64,000 bases of DNA from Streptococcus sanguinis SK49. Its GTDB lineage: Bacteria; Bacillota; Bacilli; Lactobacillales; Streptococcaceae. The position numbers and the translations under genes are program-made. The notes under the pieces were generated by a model, which did no database searches, was not told the origin of the DNA, and worked only from the letters and a program-made list of their open reading frames with translations. The stretch covers positions 1,015,198 through 1,079,197 of the forward strand of contig NZ_GL890985.1 in assembly GCF_000212815.1 (NCBI RefSeq), read 5' to 3'. Below, piece by piece: positions 26,573 to 34,906 of this stretch (positions within the stretch are counted from its first letter, which is position 1; each line of letters starts with the position of its first letter).

Positions 26573-26701
26573 TTGAAATCAAATTTAGAAAATTATATAG
26601 TCGAGCTAGAGATGCTAAATCTATTATTTTTAAAAAAACTTATTAGCGAAAAAGAATATGAAAAAATAAAGCTGAAACTGCGTAAAATATACACAAATTA
26701 G
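26573..26701 (+). CDS. Short SHOCT-like protein ahead of the recombinase
   Basis: 42 residues from TTG 26573 with GGGAAGTG 5-12 bases upstream. The end LKKLISEKEYEKIKLKLRKIY matches the SHOCT motif, a short C-terminal oligomerisation element. Such tiny ORFs are common directly upstream of large serine recombinases in Gram-positive elements; a role as recombination directionality helper is only a guess. The gap 26304-26572 holds no other convincing gene. Confidence 0.5.
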   Translation: MKSNLENYIVELEMLNLLFLKKLISEKEYEKIKLKLRKIYTN

Positions 26702-26757
26702 CTGACCTTTTTTATTGGTTGCGGTAAAATAAATGCAGAGAAATAGGAGGTTAAGCC

Positions 26758-28536
26758 ATGTCAAATAACGTTGAAATTATAAAAGCAAATCCTTTAGTAA
26801 CTAGAAGAAATGATAATAGTGGTTCTTTATCGAGGAGAGTAGCAGCATATTGTCGTGTTAGTTCCGATAGTGATGATCAAAAAAATAGCTATGATTCTCA
26901 AGTTCGTCATTATAGAGAGTATATATCACAGCACCAAGATTGGAATTTGGTTGACATTTATGCTGATGAAGGTATATCGGGAACTCAAGTTGGAAAAAGA
27001 CAAGATTTTCAAAGATTGATTTCAGATTGCCTTGATGGAAAAATAGACTATATCATTACTAAAGCTATTGCTCGATTTGCTAGAAATACATTAGATACTC
27101 TCAAATATGTTCGTTTGCTCAAAGATAAACAAATTGGTGTATTTTTCGAAGAAGAAAATATTGATACTTTAACTATGGATGGTGAGCTACTATTAACGAT
27201 ATTAAGTTCAGTGGCTCAACAGGAAGTTGAAAACACATCTGCTCATGTTAAAAAAGGTTTAAAAATGAAGATGCAACGTGGAGAACTGATTGGTTTTCAA
27301 GGTTGTCTTGGTTATGACTATAATCAAGATACAAAGTCAATATCAATAAATGAAAAAGAAGCCAAGATAGTACGTTATATTTTTGAACGATACATTGATG
27401 GTATTGGGGGTAGGGCAATAGCTAGAGAACTTGATGAACTAGGTTATAAAACTCCGAGAGGTCTTGATCACTGGCAAGATACAACAGTTTTAGGAATTAT
27501 TAAAAACGAGAAGTATAAAGGTGATATTCTAATGGGAAAAACTTTCACTGTTGACCCCATTAGTAAGAGACGTTTAATAAATTTCGGTGAAGAAGATAAA
27601 TACTACATTAAAAATAATCATGATGCAATAATTAGTCCAGAAATTTTTACACAGGCGCAAGAAATTAGATTACGGAGATCAGGAAACAAAAAAACCATAG
27701 CAAATACAAAAGGTAAACGAGAAAGATATTCAAGAATGTACCCTTTTAGCAGTAGATTGGAATGTGGTTTTTGTGGTACTGTTCTGTCTAGAAGAAGTTG
27801 GCACTCTAGTTCAGAGTACAAAAAGATTATTTGGCACTGTACAACATCTATAAAGAGAGGTAAAAAGTATTGCACTCATAGTAAAGGAATAGAGGAAAAA
27901 GCAATAGAAAATGCTTTTTTACAGAGCTACCAACAGTTGTTTTATGAAAATAATAACCTAACTGAAGACTTTCTTGAAATTATAAAAGAAGAGCTTACTG
28001 ATGATACTTTAAAAGTGGAGTTGAATAAGATAGTTAGTAAATTAAATTCGTTGTACAAAAAAGAAGAAAAATTAGTTTCAATGAATCTTGATGGAAAAAT
28101 AAGTGATTCTGTATATGAAGATAAATTCAATCAAATACAAATTGAGAAAGAAAAACTTTTAGAAGAAAAAGTAAACTTAGAAGTAACTTTAAAATCAGAA
28201 GTTGATATAAAAAGTAGATTAGAGAATTTTAAAGAAATTTTAACTTCACAAAAGACTTTGACTGAGTTTGACAAGGACATTTTTGAAAGTATCGTTGAAA
28301 AAATCATAGTAGGCGGAATAAATTCTGATGGAGAAATTGATCCAGCAATGTTGACTATAATTTTTAAAACGGGAGATTCTTCGACTAAAGATGCAAAATC
28401 TTACAAATCTAAAAGGAAGAATGCTAAAATAGAAAATGATAAATTGTGTTTTAATACCGTAACCGATGACGAAAAAAAGTGTACAAATAAAGAAAACAAC
28501 GCATGTCGAGTGTGTAAGCTTGTTAGTGAAACGTAG
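26758..28536 (+). CDS. Large serine recombinase (ICE integrase)
   Basis: 592 residues. Resolvase domain with the nucleophile Ser in AAYCRVSSDSDDQ (about 30-42) and the catalytic Arg in IARFARNTLD (about 103-112); recombinase domain (about 180-280, YIFERYIDGIGGRAIAREL); zinc ribbon (ECGFCGTVLSRR, then CTTS and CTHS); coiled coil (about 410-490). AGGAGG lies before the ATG. It integrates and excises the element without needing host factors. The gene is the last before attR and ends 7 bases before a perfect inverted repeat. Confidence 0.93.
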   Translation: MSNNVEIIKANPLVTRRNDNSGSLSRRVAAYCRVSSDSDDQKNSYDSQVRHYREYISQHQDWNLVDIYADEGISGTQVGKRQDFQRLISDCLDGKIDYIITKAIARFARNTLDTLKYVRLLKDKQIGVFFEEENIDTLTMDGELLLTILSSVAQQEVENTSAHVKKGLKMKMQRGELIGFQGCLGYDYNQDTKSISINEKEAKIVRYIFERYIDGIGGRAIARELDELGYKTPRGLDHWQDTTVLGIIKNEKYKGDILMGKTFTVDPISKRRLINFGEEDKYYIKNNHDAIISPEIFTQAQEIRLRRSGNKKTIANTKGKRERYSRMYPFSSRLECGFCGTVLSRRSWHSSSEYKKIIWHCTTSIKRGKKYCTHSKGIEEKAIENAFLQSYQQLFYENNNLTEDFLEIIKEELTDDTLKVELNKIVSKLNSLYKKEEKLVSMNLDGKISDSVYEDKFNQIQIEKEKLLEEKVNLEVTLKSEVDIKSRLENFKEILTSQKTLTEFDKDIFESIVEKIIVGGINSDGEIDPAMLTIIFKTGDSSTKDAKSYKSKRKNAKIENDKLCFNTVTDDEKKCTNKENNACRVCKLVSET

Positions 28537-28542
28537 CTAATC

Positions 28543-28619
28543 CTCAAAAGGTTCCCCAAACCTTTTGAGTTCCGCAGACGCATCATGTTGAGGCGGTATC
28601 ACTGCTTGTGAAAGCCTAG
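28543..28619 (+). other. attR: Probable attR: ICE end in the 3' part of rumA
   Basis: The perfect inverted repeat CTCAAAAGGTT-CCCCA-AACCTTTTGAG (28543-28569) follows the recombinase gene. From 28569 a frame reads VPQTHHVEAVSLLVKA-stop, the typical C-terminus of the RumA/RlmCD 23S rRNA uracil methyltransferase, and it is preceded by an in-frame stop at 28566. I infer that the ICE is integrated in rumA, a known target of streptococcal elements with serine recombinases. The crossover bases cannot be fixed because attL is outside the window. Confidence 0.72.
28569..28619 (+). pseudogene. rumA: rumA (rlmCD) 3' fragment split by the ICE
   Basis: Sixteen codons ending PQTHHVEAVSLLVKA, matching the invariant PQTHHVE-type end of RumA methyltransferases. 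The rest of the gene must lie beyond the left end of the ICE. It is short, but the motif is distinctive. Confidence 0.7.
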
Positions 28620-28716
28620 GAATCTTTTGGCGAAAGAAATTTTAAGTTCTTGTATCCCCGTCTAGATAAAAAAAGACCATCTAAGTTGGTAAATAACTTC
28701 AGGAGGTTTATACGCT

Positions 28717-30258
28717 ATGCTTAGAACTTATGTAACTAAAAAGTATTTATTCTTCTATTTTGTGGCGATTATGATTACTTGGCTGGAGGCTGTCATTACA
28801 CCAGCTTTGATTCAGTATATTGTCTCTAGTTTTACCAATCACCAGTTGCATTTGCTGTGGCAGGTCTTGATTTGGGGGATTGTGGGGAATTTGATTCTCT
28901 TGCTAGGTTTGGCGGGGAAACGCTATTACTATGCACGAGTGCTGACGGACTTCAAGTTGGGGATTAAGCAGGCTATCTTTCAAACTTTCTTATATAGCCG
29001 TCGGATAGCAGATGAAGAGGTTTTGTCAGACCTGGAAAATGATGTGAAACAGCTAGAAGATAACTATATTGAGCCGACTGTTATTATCATTTCTTCTTTG
29101 GGATTTACAACCGTCTCCATATGCTATGCTCTCTGGACAAATTTTTATCTGGGCTTGCTCTTTATCATTTTTTATTCGATACCTGTCCTTTGTAGTAGCA
29201 TAGGTTCCAAACGCTTGGATGCGATTACTAAGCAGAAATCCCTAGCTAACCAAGGCTACGTCTCTCAAGTGACCAATATGATTGCGGGTGCTCGTTCCAT
29301 ACGTCATTATCTGGGACAAAGCATGTTTTACAAACTGTTTTCCAAAGATTTACACAAGGCTTTAGAGCAAGAAGTCGCCTATGAAAAGCAACGGACGATA
29401 AACAGTCTCTTTATTAATGGGATTGATGCTTTTTGTTCGGTTGCGCCGATTGTCATTGGTGGTTTCATGACCTATTATAACTACCTTTCAGCAGCCAGCT
29501 TTGTTGGGATTTACCTAGTATCGCATAATATCGGCTACCAATTTCAGGAGTTATCTTACTTTATCAATACTAGAAAATCAGCCAAGTCTCTCTGTGATAA
29601 GTATCAAAACTTGCTGGGAGAGAAGTTGACAAAGCCTACTGTTCTTAAAGGTTCCGTCTTTCCTATCCAGCTAGAGCGAGTCAGCGTAGAGCGTGATGGT
29701 CAAGAAATACTAGCCCCTTGTGACCTTACCATTGAGGAAGGGGAAAAGATTGCCATTATCGGAGAAAGCGGGTCTGGGAAAACAACCTTACTGAACCTAA
29801 TCTATGGTGAAATCAAGCCTAGTCAAGGTCGGATTCACTACCATGGACAAGAGCTAAACTCGGATGAACTCTATCAGGCAGGAGCCTACATTCTCCAGTC
29901 CAGTCATGTCTTTGATGGATTGACACTAGAAGAAAATATTGCTTTGGGACAAGAAATAGATTCCGTGAGGATGGAGGAAATCCTGCAGCAAACCGGTCTG
30001 AAAGCTCTCCAAGGCAAAACATCTAGAAACCAAACTCTGTCAGGCGGTGAGAAGCAGCGGCTAGAAATTGCCTGTGCGCTCTATCACAACCGCCAATTTA
30101 TCCTGGCTGATGAAGTTAAAGCTAATCTGGACCTTAAAAACCAAGAGAAAATCAGTCAACTCCTTTTCTCCCTTCCACAAGCAGTCGTAGAAGTGATTCA
30201 TCACTACAGTGAAGAGGACTTGAAGCGTTATGATAAGGTGATAAAATTGGAGAGATAG
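28717..30258 (+). CDS. ABC transporter, fused membrane and ATPase domains
   Basis: 513 residues. Membrane half (about 1-300) with five or six segments, then an ATPase with GESGSGKTT (about 348-356), the LSGGEKQRLEIA signature and ILADEVKANLD in place of the usual LLDEPTSALD: Asp-Glu is kept but the following residues diverge. CAGGAGG precedes the start. Single-gene half transporters like this act as homodimers and export peptides or drugs; the substrate is unknown. It lies next to the rumA end, so it is probably a chromosomal gene between the two mobile elements. Confidence 0.85.
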   Translation: MLRTYVTKKYLFFYFVAIMITWLEAVITPALIQYIVSSFTNHQLHLLWQVLIWGIVGNLILLLGLAGKRYYYARVLTDFKLGIKQAIFQTFLYSRRIADEEVLSDLENDVKQLEDNYIEPTVIIISSLGFTTVSICYALWTNFYLGLLFIIFYSIPVLCSSIGSKRLDAITKQKSLANQGYVSQVTNMIAGARSIRHYLGQSMFYKLFSKDLHKALEQEVAYEKQRTINSLFINGIDAFCSVAPIVIGGFMTYYNYLSAASFVGIYLVSHNIGYQFQELSYFINTRKSAKSLCDKYQNLLGEKLTKPTVLKGSVFPIQLERVSVERDGQEILAPCDLTIEEGEKIAIIGESGSGKTTLLNLIYGEIKPSQGRIHYHGQELNSDELYQAGAYILQSSHVFDGLTLEENIALGQEIDSVRMEEILQQTGLKALQGKTSRNQTLSGGEKQRLEIACALYHNRQFILADEVKANLDLKNQEKISQLLFSLPQAVVEVIHHYSEEDLKRYDKVIKLER

Positions 30259-30281
30259 GTGGAGGTATAGATTTAAGAAAG

Positions 30282-30357
30282 GAGTGGCTGAGGCCACTCT
30301 CAGATTGCAGACAAAGTCCTTAGCACAAAAGTTTCTAAGGGCTTTGTCTGCAATCTG
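30282..30357. terminator. Double hairpin: 7-bp stem plus 23-bp stem
   Basis: GAGTGGC-TGAG-GCCACTC is followed by a 23-base arm starting CAGATTGCAGACAAAG (30301-30323), which pairs with 30335-30357 apart from one G-T pair. There is no T-run at the end. It lies between the ABC gene and the second pezA promoter and could terminate the ABC transcript or be a small palindromic repeat element at the boundary of the second island. Confidence 0.6.
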
Positions 30358-30358
30358 A

Positions 30359-30399
30359 ACGCACCAAAATTGGTGCGTTATAATTTTTTGTGCTATAAT
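30359..30399 (+). promoter_or_regulatory. Second pezA promoter with palindromic operator
   Basis: AACGCACCAA-AA-TTGGTGCGTT (30359-30380) is a perfect palindrome of 10-bp arms, longer than the one at the first pezA. Extended -10 TGCTATAAT (TATAAT at 30394-30399). The core GCACCAA-TTGGTGC is shared with the first copy, so the two PezA proteins could cross-regulate. Confidence 0.78.
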
Positions 30400-30426
30400 G
30401 GAGTTATAAAATCACAGGAGAGAGCC

Positions 30427-30903
30427 ATGATTGGAGACAATATAAAATCTTTACGAAAGACAAACGAATTGACACAACCAGAATTTGCACGGATTGTTGG
30501 TATTTCACGTAATAGTCTGAGCCGTTATGAAAACGGGATAAGTCCTATTTCAACGGAGTTGATAGACACCATTTGCCAGAAATTCAATGTATCCTATGTC
30601 GATATTGTGGGGGAAGAGAAAATGTTAAACCCAGTAGAAGATTATGAATTGACATTAAAAATAGAGATTGTCAAGGAACGTGGCACAAATTTACTAGCTC
30701 GCCTCTATCGTTATCAAGACAGTCAAGAGATTGCCTTTGACGATGAGAGTAATCCGTGGATTTTAATGAGTGATGATTTGTCTGATATGGTCAATACTAA
30801 CATTTATCTGGTGACTACTTTTGAAGAACTAGAGCGTTACAGTGGTTACTTGGATGGAATCGAGCGTATGTTGGGAACATCAGAAAAACGGATGGTAGTT
30901 TGA
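30427..30903 (+). CDS. pezA: PezA antitoxin / Xre-type repressor (second copy)
   Basis: 158 residues from ATG 30427 with CAGGAG upstream; the longer reading from 30370 runs through the promoter and is rejected. It has the same domain plan as the first copy (helix-turn-helix LTQPEFARIVGISRNSLSRY, C-terminal antitoxin part). By eye the two PezA proteins are highly similar, with scattered changes and many synonymous differences, so the copies come from separate elements rather than a recent duplication. Confidence 0.92.
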   Translation: MIGDNIKSLRKTNELTQPEFARIVGISRNSLSRYENGISPISTELIDTICQKFNVSYVDIVGEEKMLNPVEDYELTLKIEIVKERGTNLLARLYRYQDSQEIAFDDESNPWILMSDDLSDMVNTNIYLVTTFEELERYSGYLDGIERMLGTSEKRMVV

Positions 30904-31673
30904 TGGGGATTCAGGATTATACCGAAGAAGAGTTTAATCATGTCTTAGCTCGCAATTTACGCATACTGACTAGAGGAAAACAAGTAAGTAAAAATCCAAG
31001 CGCTATCTTGCTTGGAGGACAGAGTGGAGCTGGTAAAACGACTATCCACCGTATCAAGCTCAAAGAATTTCAGGGTAATATAATCATCATTGATGGCGAT
31101 AGTTTTCGAGCTCAATATCCACAGTACCTGGACCTTCAGCGAATTTATGGTAAAGATAGTGTCGAATACACCAAAAAATTTGCAAGACAAATGGTGGAAT
31201 CCTTGGTAGAAAAACTGAGTGATGTGGGCTACAATCTTTTGATTGAGGGGACATTGCGAACGGTTGATGTACCAAAGAAAACAGCAGAACTATTGATAAG
31301 TAAAGGTTATGAAGTTCAGCTATCTTTAATCGCTACAAAGCCTAAGCTGTCTTATTTGAGCACGCTTATCCGATACGAAGAACTAAACGCTATCAATCCC
31401 AATCAAGCAAGAGCAACCCCAAAAGAACATCATGACCTGATAGTGAACAATCTAGTTGAAAATACCCGACAACTAGAGCAATTAGGCATCTTTGAAAGAA
31501 TCCAAATCTATCAACGAGATAGAAGCTGTGTTTATGATTCGAGGGATGATGAGACCTCAGCAGCAGATGTTCTTCAAGACTTACTGTTTGGAGAATGGAG
31601 TCAGGTGGATATGGAAATGTTGAGGGTGGGGGAAGAGCAAATGAAAGAATTAAGCAAAAGAAATAATAAGTAG
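30903..31673 (+). CDS. pezT: PezT zeta-type toxin kinase (second copy)
   Basis: 256 residues; ATG 30903 overlaps the pezA stop by one base. Walker A GGQSGAGKTT and IIDGDSFRAQYP are intact. It should be an active UNAG kinase held in check by PezA. In this island it lies just upstream of the SIR2-HerA pair and may keep that island in the chromosome although most conjugation genes are gone. Confidence 0.92.
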   Translation: MGIQDYTEEEFNHVLARNLRILTRGKQVSKNPSAILLGGQSGAGKTTIHRIKLKEFQGNIIIIDGDSFRAQYPQYLDLQRIYGKDSVEYTKKFARQMVESLVEKLSDVGYNLLIEGTLRTVDVPKKTAELLISKGYEVQLSLIATKPKLSYLSTLIRYEELNAINPNQARATPKEHHDLIVNNLVENTRQLEQLGIFERIQIYQRDRSCVYDSRDDETSAADVLQDLLFGEWSQVDMEMLRVGEEQMKELSKRNNK

Positions 31674-31690
31674 GGGGGGGAAAACAATAC

Positions 31691-32767
31691 ATGTATGAAA
31701 TTAATATTGCTGATACAGAATTTGGAGAAATATTTTCTGATATAAAAAATCGTTATTTATCAACCGCAAATTTTCCAAAATTTATTATTGGTACAGGTTT
31801 ATCCATAGTAATGGGAGTCCCTGGAATGGGGAAGTTGGCTGATGAACTAGATAAAAATTTTTCCTTAGAGGAGAACTTTGAATATAAACAGTTTTGGGAA
31901 AAGTGTAATTCTATAGTGAGGAATGATGGACTTGAAGCAGCTCTCTTAACAATTTCAAATACAGAAAATGCTTTCGTCGAAAAAATTCGGGAAATTACTG
32001 GTAAATTTATTTTGGAATCTGATTATGCTGTGAGAGAGAATATTTTGAGGGATTCATCTGGATTTGAAAAATTACTAAATTATCTAAACAATACAGTGAG
32101 TGTGAATAAAAAGATTATCGATATAATGACACCAAACTATGACTTAATTATTGAGACTATTGCAGATAAGTTAAAATTAACCACGACTCTAGGATTTAAA
32201 GGCAATCTGTTTCAAGAATTTGACTCAGAGTTATTGAAAGATCCTTATAAATATTATAAAAAATCAACTACAATATTAAGAATTTTTAAACCACATGGAT
32301 CTATCAACTGGATAAAGCGAGCTGATATCACCTATCAAACTAATGATTACTGTTATCTAGAGAAGAATAGTAATTGTATTGAAATCATTGCTCCAGGCAG
32401 TATGAAATTTCAATATGGAATGACTCATAATCTACTAAGAGAGCATCGTGAGACTTTTAATAGTGTTTTTACAGATAATAAGAGTTCTCATGCTATTTTT
32501 ATTTATGGATATGGTTTCAATGATGAGCAATTTGATACTGTTTTTGAAAACACAAACAAGGATGTGATTGTGTTGACGATGGATATAAAAGAAGAAGTTA
32601 GAGAAAGGGCTGTTTCTAATAAGAATTGGACTTTATTTTATAAAAATGTTATAGGGGAAAAGCAAAATACAACAAATCTCTCATTTATGGTTTATAAAGG
32701 TAAGCAGTACCAAATAGATAAGAATTTGTGGGATTTAGAAGAATTTGTAGAGTTATTTACAGGATAA
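31691..32767 (+). CDS. SIR2-domain NADase, first gene of a SIR2-HerA defence pair
   Basis: 358 residues. SIR2-like fold signatures: GTGLSIVMGVPGMGKLADEL (about 35-54), MTPNYDLI (about 146-153), the catalytic His in KPHGSINW (about 200-207) and IFIYGYGFNDEQF (about 270-282). The start is ATG 31691; the upstream GGGGGGG run is an odd ribosome-binding context. In SIR2-HerA systems the SIR2 protein breaks down NAD+ on phage infection and stops growth of the infected cell, together with the HerA ATPase encoded 14 bases downstream. The gene is AT-rich compared with the core. Confidence 0.87.
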   Translation: MYEINIADTEFGEIFSDIKNRYLSTANFPKFIIGTGLSIVMGVPGMGKLADELDKNFSLEENFEYKQFWEKCNSIVRNDGLEAALLTISNTENAFVEKIREITGKFILESDYAVRENILRDSSGFEKLLNYLNNTVSVNKKIIDIMTPNYDLIIETIADKLKLTTTLGFKGNLFQEFDSELLKDPYKYYKKSTTILRIFKPHGSINWIKRADITYQTNDYCYLEKNSNCIEIIAPGSMKFQYGMTHNLLREHRETFNSVFTDNKSSHAIFIYGYGFNDEQFDTVFENTNKDVIVLTMDIKEEVRERAVSNKNWTLFYKNVIGEKQNTTNLSFMVYKGKQYQIDKNLWDLEEFVELFTG

Positions 32768-32781
32768 CGACGAGGAGAAAA

Positions 32782-34503
32782 ATGGAAAATATACAGCAGT
32801 ATTTAACTCAAGAAATTGGGAATGTACAAAATGTTGATACACAAAAAGTTATAGTTAATGTAAAAAAGGAAGAGTTGTTAAATAAACTAAAGATAAATGA
32901 TTTGGCTATTCTTTCAGGTAATAATGCTGACGAGAAATTAATTGGCATTGTGACTAAGGTGAGTAAGAAAAGTATTGACTTTAATGATACTGAAGTTGAT
33001 GAAGAATCTTTATTGGAGTATTCTTATAATTTTTGTAGTATAACTTTAGTAGGAACATTTTATAGCAAGATTTCTCCAACTCAGAATAATATTTTTAAAA
33101 GGGCAGTGAATACTTATCCAGAGATAAATAGCCCAGTTTTTCTAGCTGATGACGATGCACTATACATGATAATGAATTCCTTGACTAATAATCAAAGTCA
33201 TGGAAAAGAATTAAAAATTGGGAAATATGCTAGTAATCAATCTGTTGAAGCAATTTTAGATGGAAATAAATTTTTCCAAAGACATGCTGCAATTGTTGGA
33301 AGTACGGGGAGTGGTAAATCATTTTCAGTCGCTAATATCTTAGAGAAAACCAATGCATTAGAATATTCAAATATTATTATTTTTGATTTACATGGAGAGT
33401 ACAATGAGTTATCTTATGCAAAGCAAATAAAAATTGGTGATACAGCTAATGATTTACAAATTCCACTATGGTTTTTCAATTATGAAGAAATCCATTCTTT
33501 ATTTATTGAATCGTCTGAGGGAACTTCTTCAAATCAAAGAGCTGTAGTAGTTAAACATATTCTTAGTAAAAAGAAGGAATATATAGATAGTAAAGCTAAT
33601 TTTTCTTCAGATATTGTTACGGTTGATACTCCAATACCGTTTTCAACAAAAGAGTTAAAAGAATATTTAGAAAATGAAAATATTAAAGAAGAAAGAACTG
33701 GTGAAACATATAAGTCAGGTGAGAAGAAGGGACAAGAAAAAACAAGACAAGGACAATATTATAGCAAACTGACTAATCTGATTACAAGATTGCAAACAAA
33801 AATGGACGATAAAAAATATGGCTTTGTATTTAATGAACAGCATACTTCAGATTCTAAATACTTAAATAGATTTATTTCAGAAATAATGGGAAGAGATAAC
33901 CATATTAAAGTTATTGATTTATCTGAAATACCATCAGATATGTTATCAATTGTCATTGGTATTGTAACAAGATTAGTATATGATGTACAATTTTGGATGA
34001 CTCCCAAAAGAAATGAAACAAGACATCCCTTAGCATTTATTTGCGATGAAGCACATTTATACATACCCAAAGATGTAACTAAGCTAAAAGCTGTTGAGAA
34101 AAAATCATTAGAAATTTTTGAAAAAATTTCCAAAGAAGGGCGTAAGTACGGAGTTTCCTTAGTTGTTGTTTCTCAAAGACCAGCGGAATTAAATTCAACT
34201 ATAATCTCTCAATGTAATAATATTATTTCGTTGAAAATAACAAATGATAGAGATAAAACAGCAGTAGCGACAATGCTGACAGATTCACTGGTTGGGTTAG
34301 TTGAGACATTACCTAACCTTGATGTTGGGGAATGTATTGTGATTGGTGATGCTATAAAGTTACCAACTAAAATTTTATTAGATAAACCTAAAGAAGAGCC
34401 TAAAAGTTCTACAATCGATTTTTGGGACAGATGGATTGATGGTCAACAGACAGTGTTTGATATTGATGATTCAATAAAAAATATGATTAAACAATCGCGT
34501 TGA
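32782..34503 (+). CDS. HerA-like ATPase (DUF87), second gene of the SIR2-HerA pair
   Basis: 573 residues; GAGGAG at 32770-32776 supports ATG 32782 instead of the longer reading from 32728, which overlaps the SIR2 gene. An N-terminal beta-rich HAS-barrel-like part is followed by an ATPase with Walker A GSTGSGKSF (about 172-180), Walker B LAFICDEAHLYIP (about 415-427) and YGVSLVVVSQRPAEL (about 455-469) with a sensor/Arg element. HerA forms a hexamer that binds SIR2 subunits in the known defence complex. The gene is intact and translationally close to the SIR2 gene. Confidence 0.88.
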   Translation: MENIQQYLTQEIGNVQNVDTQKVIVNVKKEELLNKLKINDLAILSGNNADEKLIGIVTKVSKKSIDFNDTEVDEESLLEYSYNFCSITLVGTFYSKISPTQNNIFKRAVNTYPEINSPVFLADDDALYMIMNSLTNNQSHGKELKIGKYASNQSVEAILDGNKFFQRHAAIVGSTGSGKSFSVANILEKTNALEYSNIIIFDLHGEYNELSYAKQIKIGDTANDLQIPLWFFNYEEIHSLFIESSEGTSSNQRAVVVKHILSKKKEYIDSKANFSSDIVTVDTPIPFSTKELKEYLENENIKEERTGETYKSGEKKGQEKTRQGQYYSKLTNLITRLQTKMDDKKYGFVFNEQHTSDSKYLNRFISEIMGRDNHIKVIDLSEIPSDMLSIVIGIVTRLVYDVQFWMTPKRNETRHPLAFICDEAHLYIPKDVTKLKAVEKKSLEIFEKISKEGRKYGVSLVVVSQRPAELNSTIISQCNNIISLKITNDRDKTAVATMLTDSLVGLVETLPNLDVGECIVIGDAIKLPTKILLDKPKEEPKSSTIDFWDRWIDGQQTVFDIDDSIKNMIKQSR

Positions 34504-34581
34504 ATAATACATTAGACTTATTAGATAATCTATAGTGAGACTAAATAACTTCCATCCTAACAATTTCATCTGCCTTTGTAT

Positions 34582-34602
34582 AGAGCCATTAGGCTCTTTT
34601 TT
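34582..34602 (+). terminator. Intrinsic terminator after the SIR2-HerA operon
   Basis: AGAGCC-ATTA-GGCTCT plus T-run. From here to 35234 the sequence is homologous to 23135-23786 of the first element, so this hairpin corresponds to the one at 23135-23157. Confidence 0.85.
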
Positions 34603-34689
34603 CATTCCCTCATTTTCCTGTGATAAAATCCTCAAATCTCCTCTGCTATACTTTTTTCAAATTGTAAAAATCCAACCAATATTTTTCTA

Positions 34690-34885
34690 TGGAGGTTTGG
34701 GGGCTTGACACCACGTTTTCATATCGTTTGTTTTTCTGAACTGTGAGGTTTTGGAGGACAGACGATATGATTTTAGGGTTATTGTGTCCACAATAACTGA
34801 GTTCGCAAAGCATTACAAGGATGATAATCAGTTTTGTGAAAAAGTGTATGGATATTGTACGGTAGCTTACACTGTCAGTACAGGT
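34690..34885 (+). other. Second oriT-like region (remnant element)
   Basis: Shares with 23215-23405 the GAGGTTTGGGGGC start, CATATCGTTTG (34720-34730) / CGATATG (34763-34769) and the palindrome GTTATTGTG-TC-CACAATAAC (34778-34797), in which a changed base on one arm is matched on the other. The distal hairpin is degraded on its left arm while the right arm CACTGTCAGTAC is kept. No relaxase follows, but it could still be used in trans by the relaxase at 24143. Confidence 0.65.
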
Positions 34886-34906
34886 ATTTGGAAAGTAAGT
34901 ATCAGT

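Noticed and set aside
28717-30258. ABC transporter as a bacteriocin exporter tied to the BlpR-like regulator
   Set aside because: No peptidase domain, it lies outside the ICE border, and no LytTR box was seen in front of it.
30370-30426. Extended N-terminus of the second PezA
   Set aside because: It would run through the operator and -10 region; the known family length of 158 fits ATG 30427.
32728-32781. Extended N-terminus of the HerA-like protein
   Set aside because: It overlaps the SIR2 gene and lacks a ribosome binding site, whereas GAGGAG fits ATG 32782.
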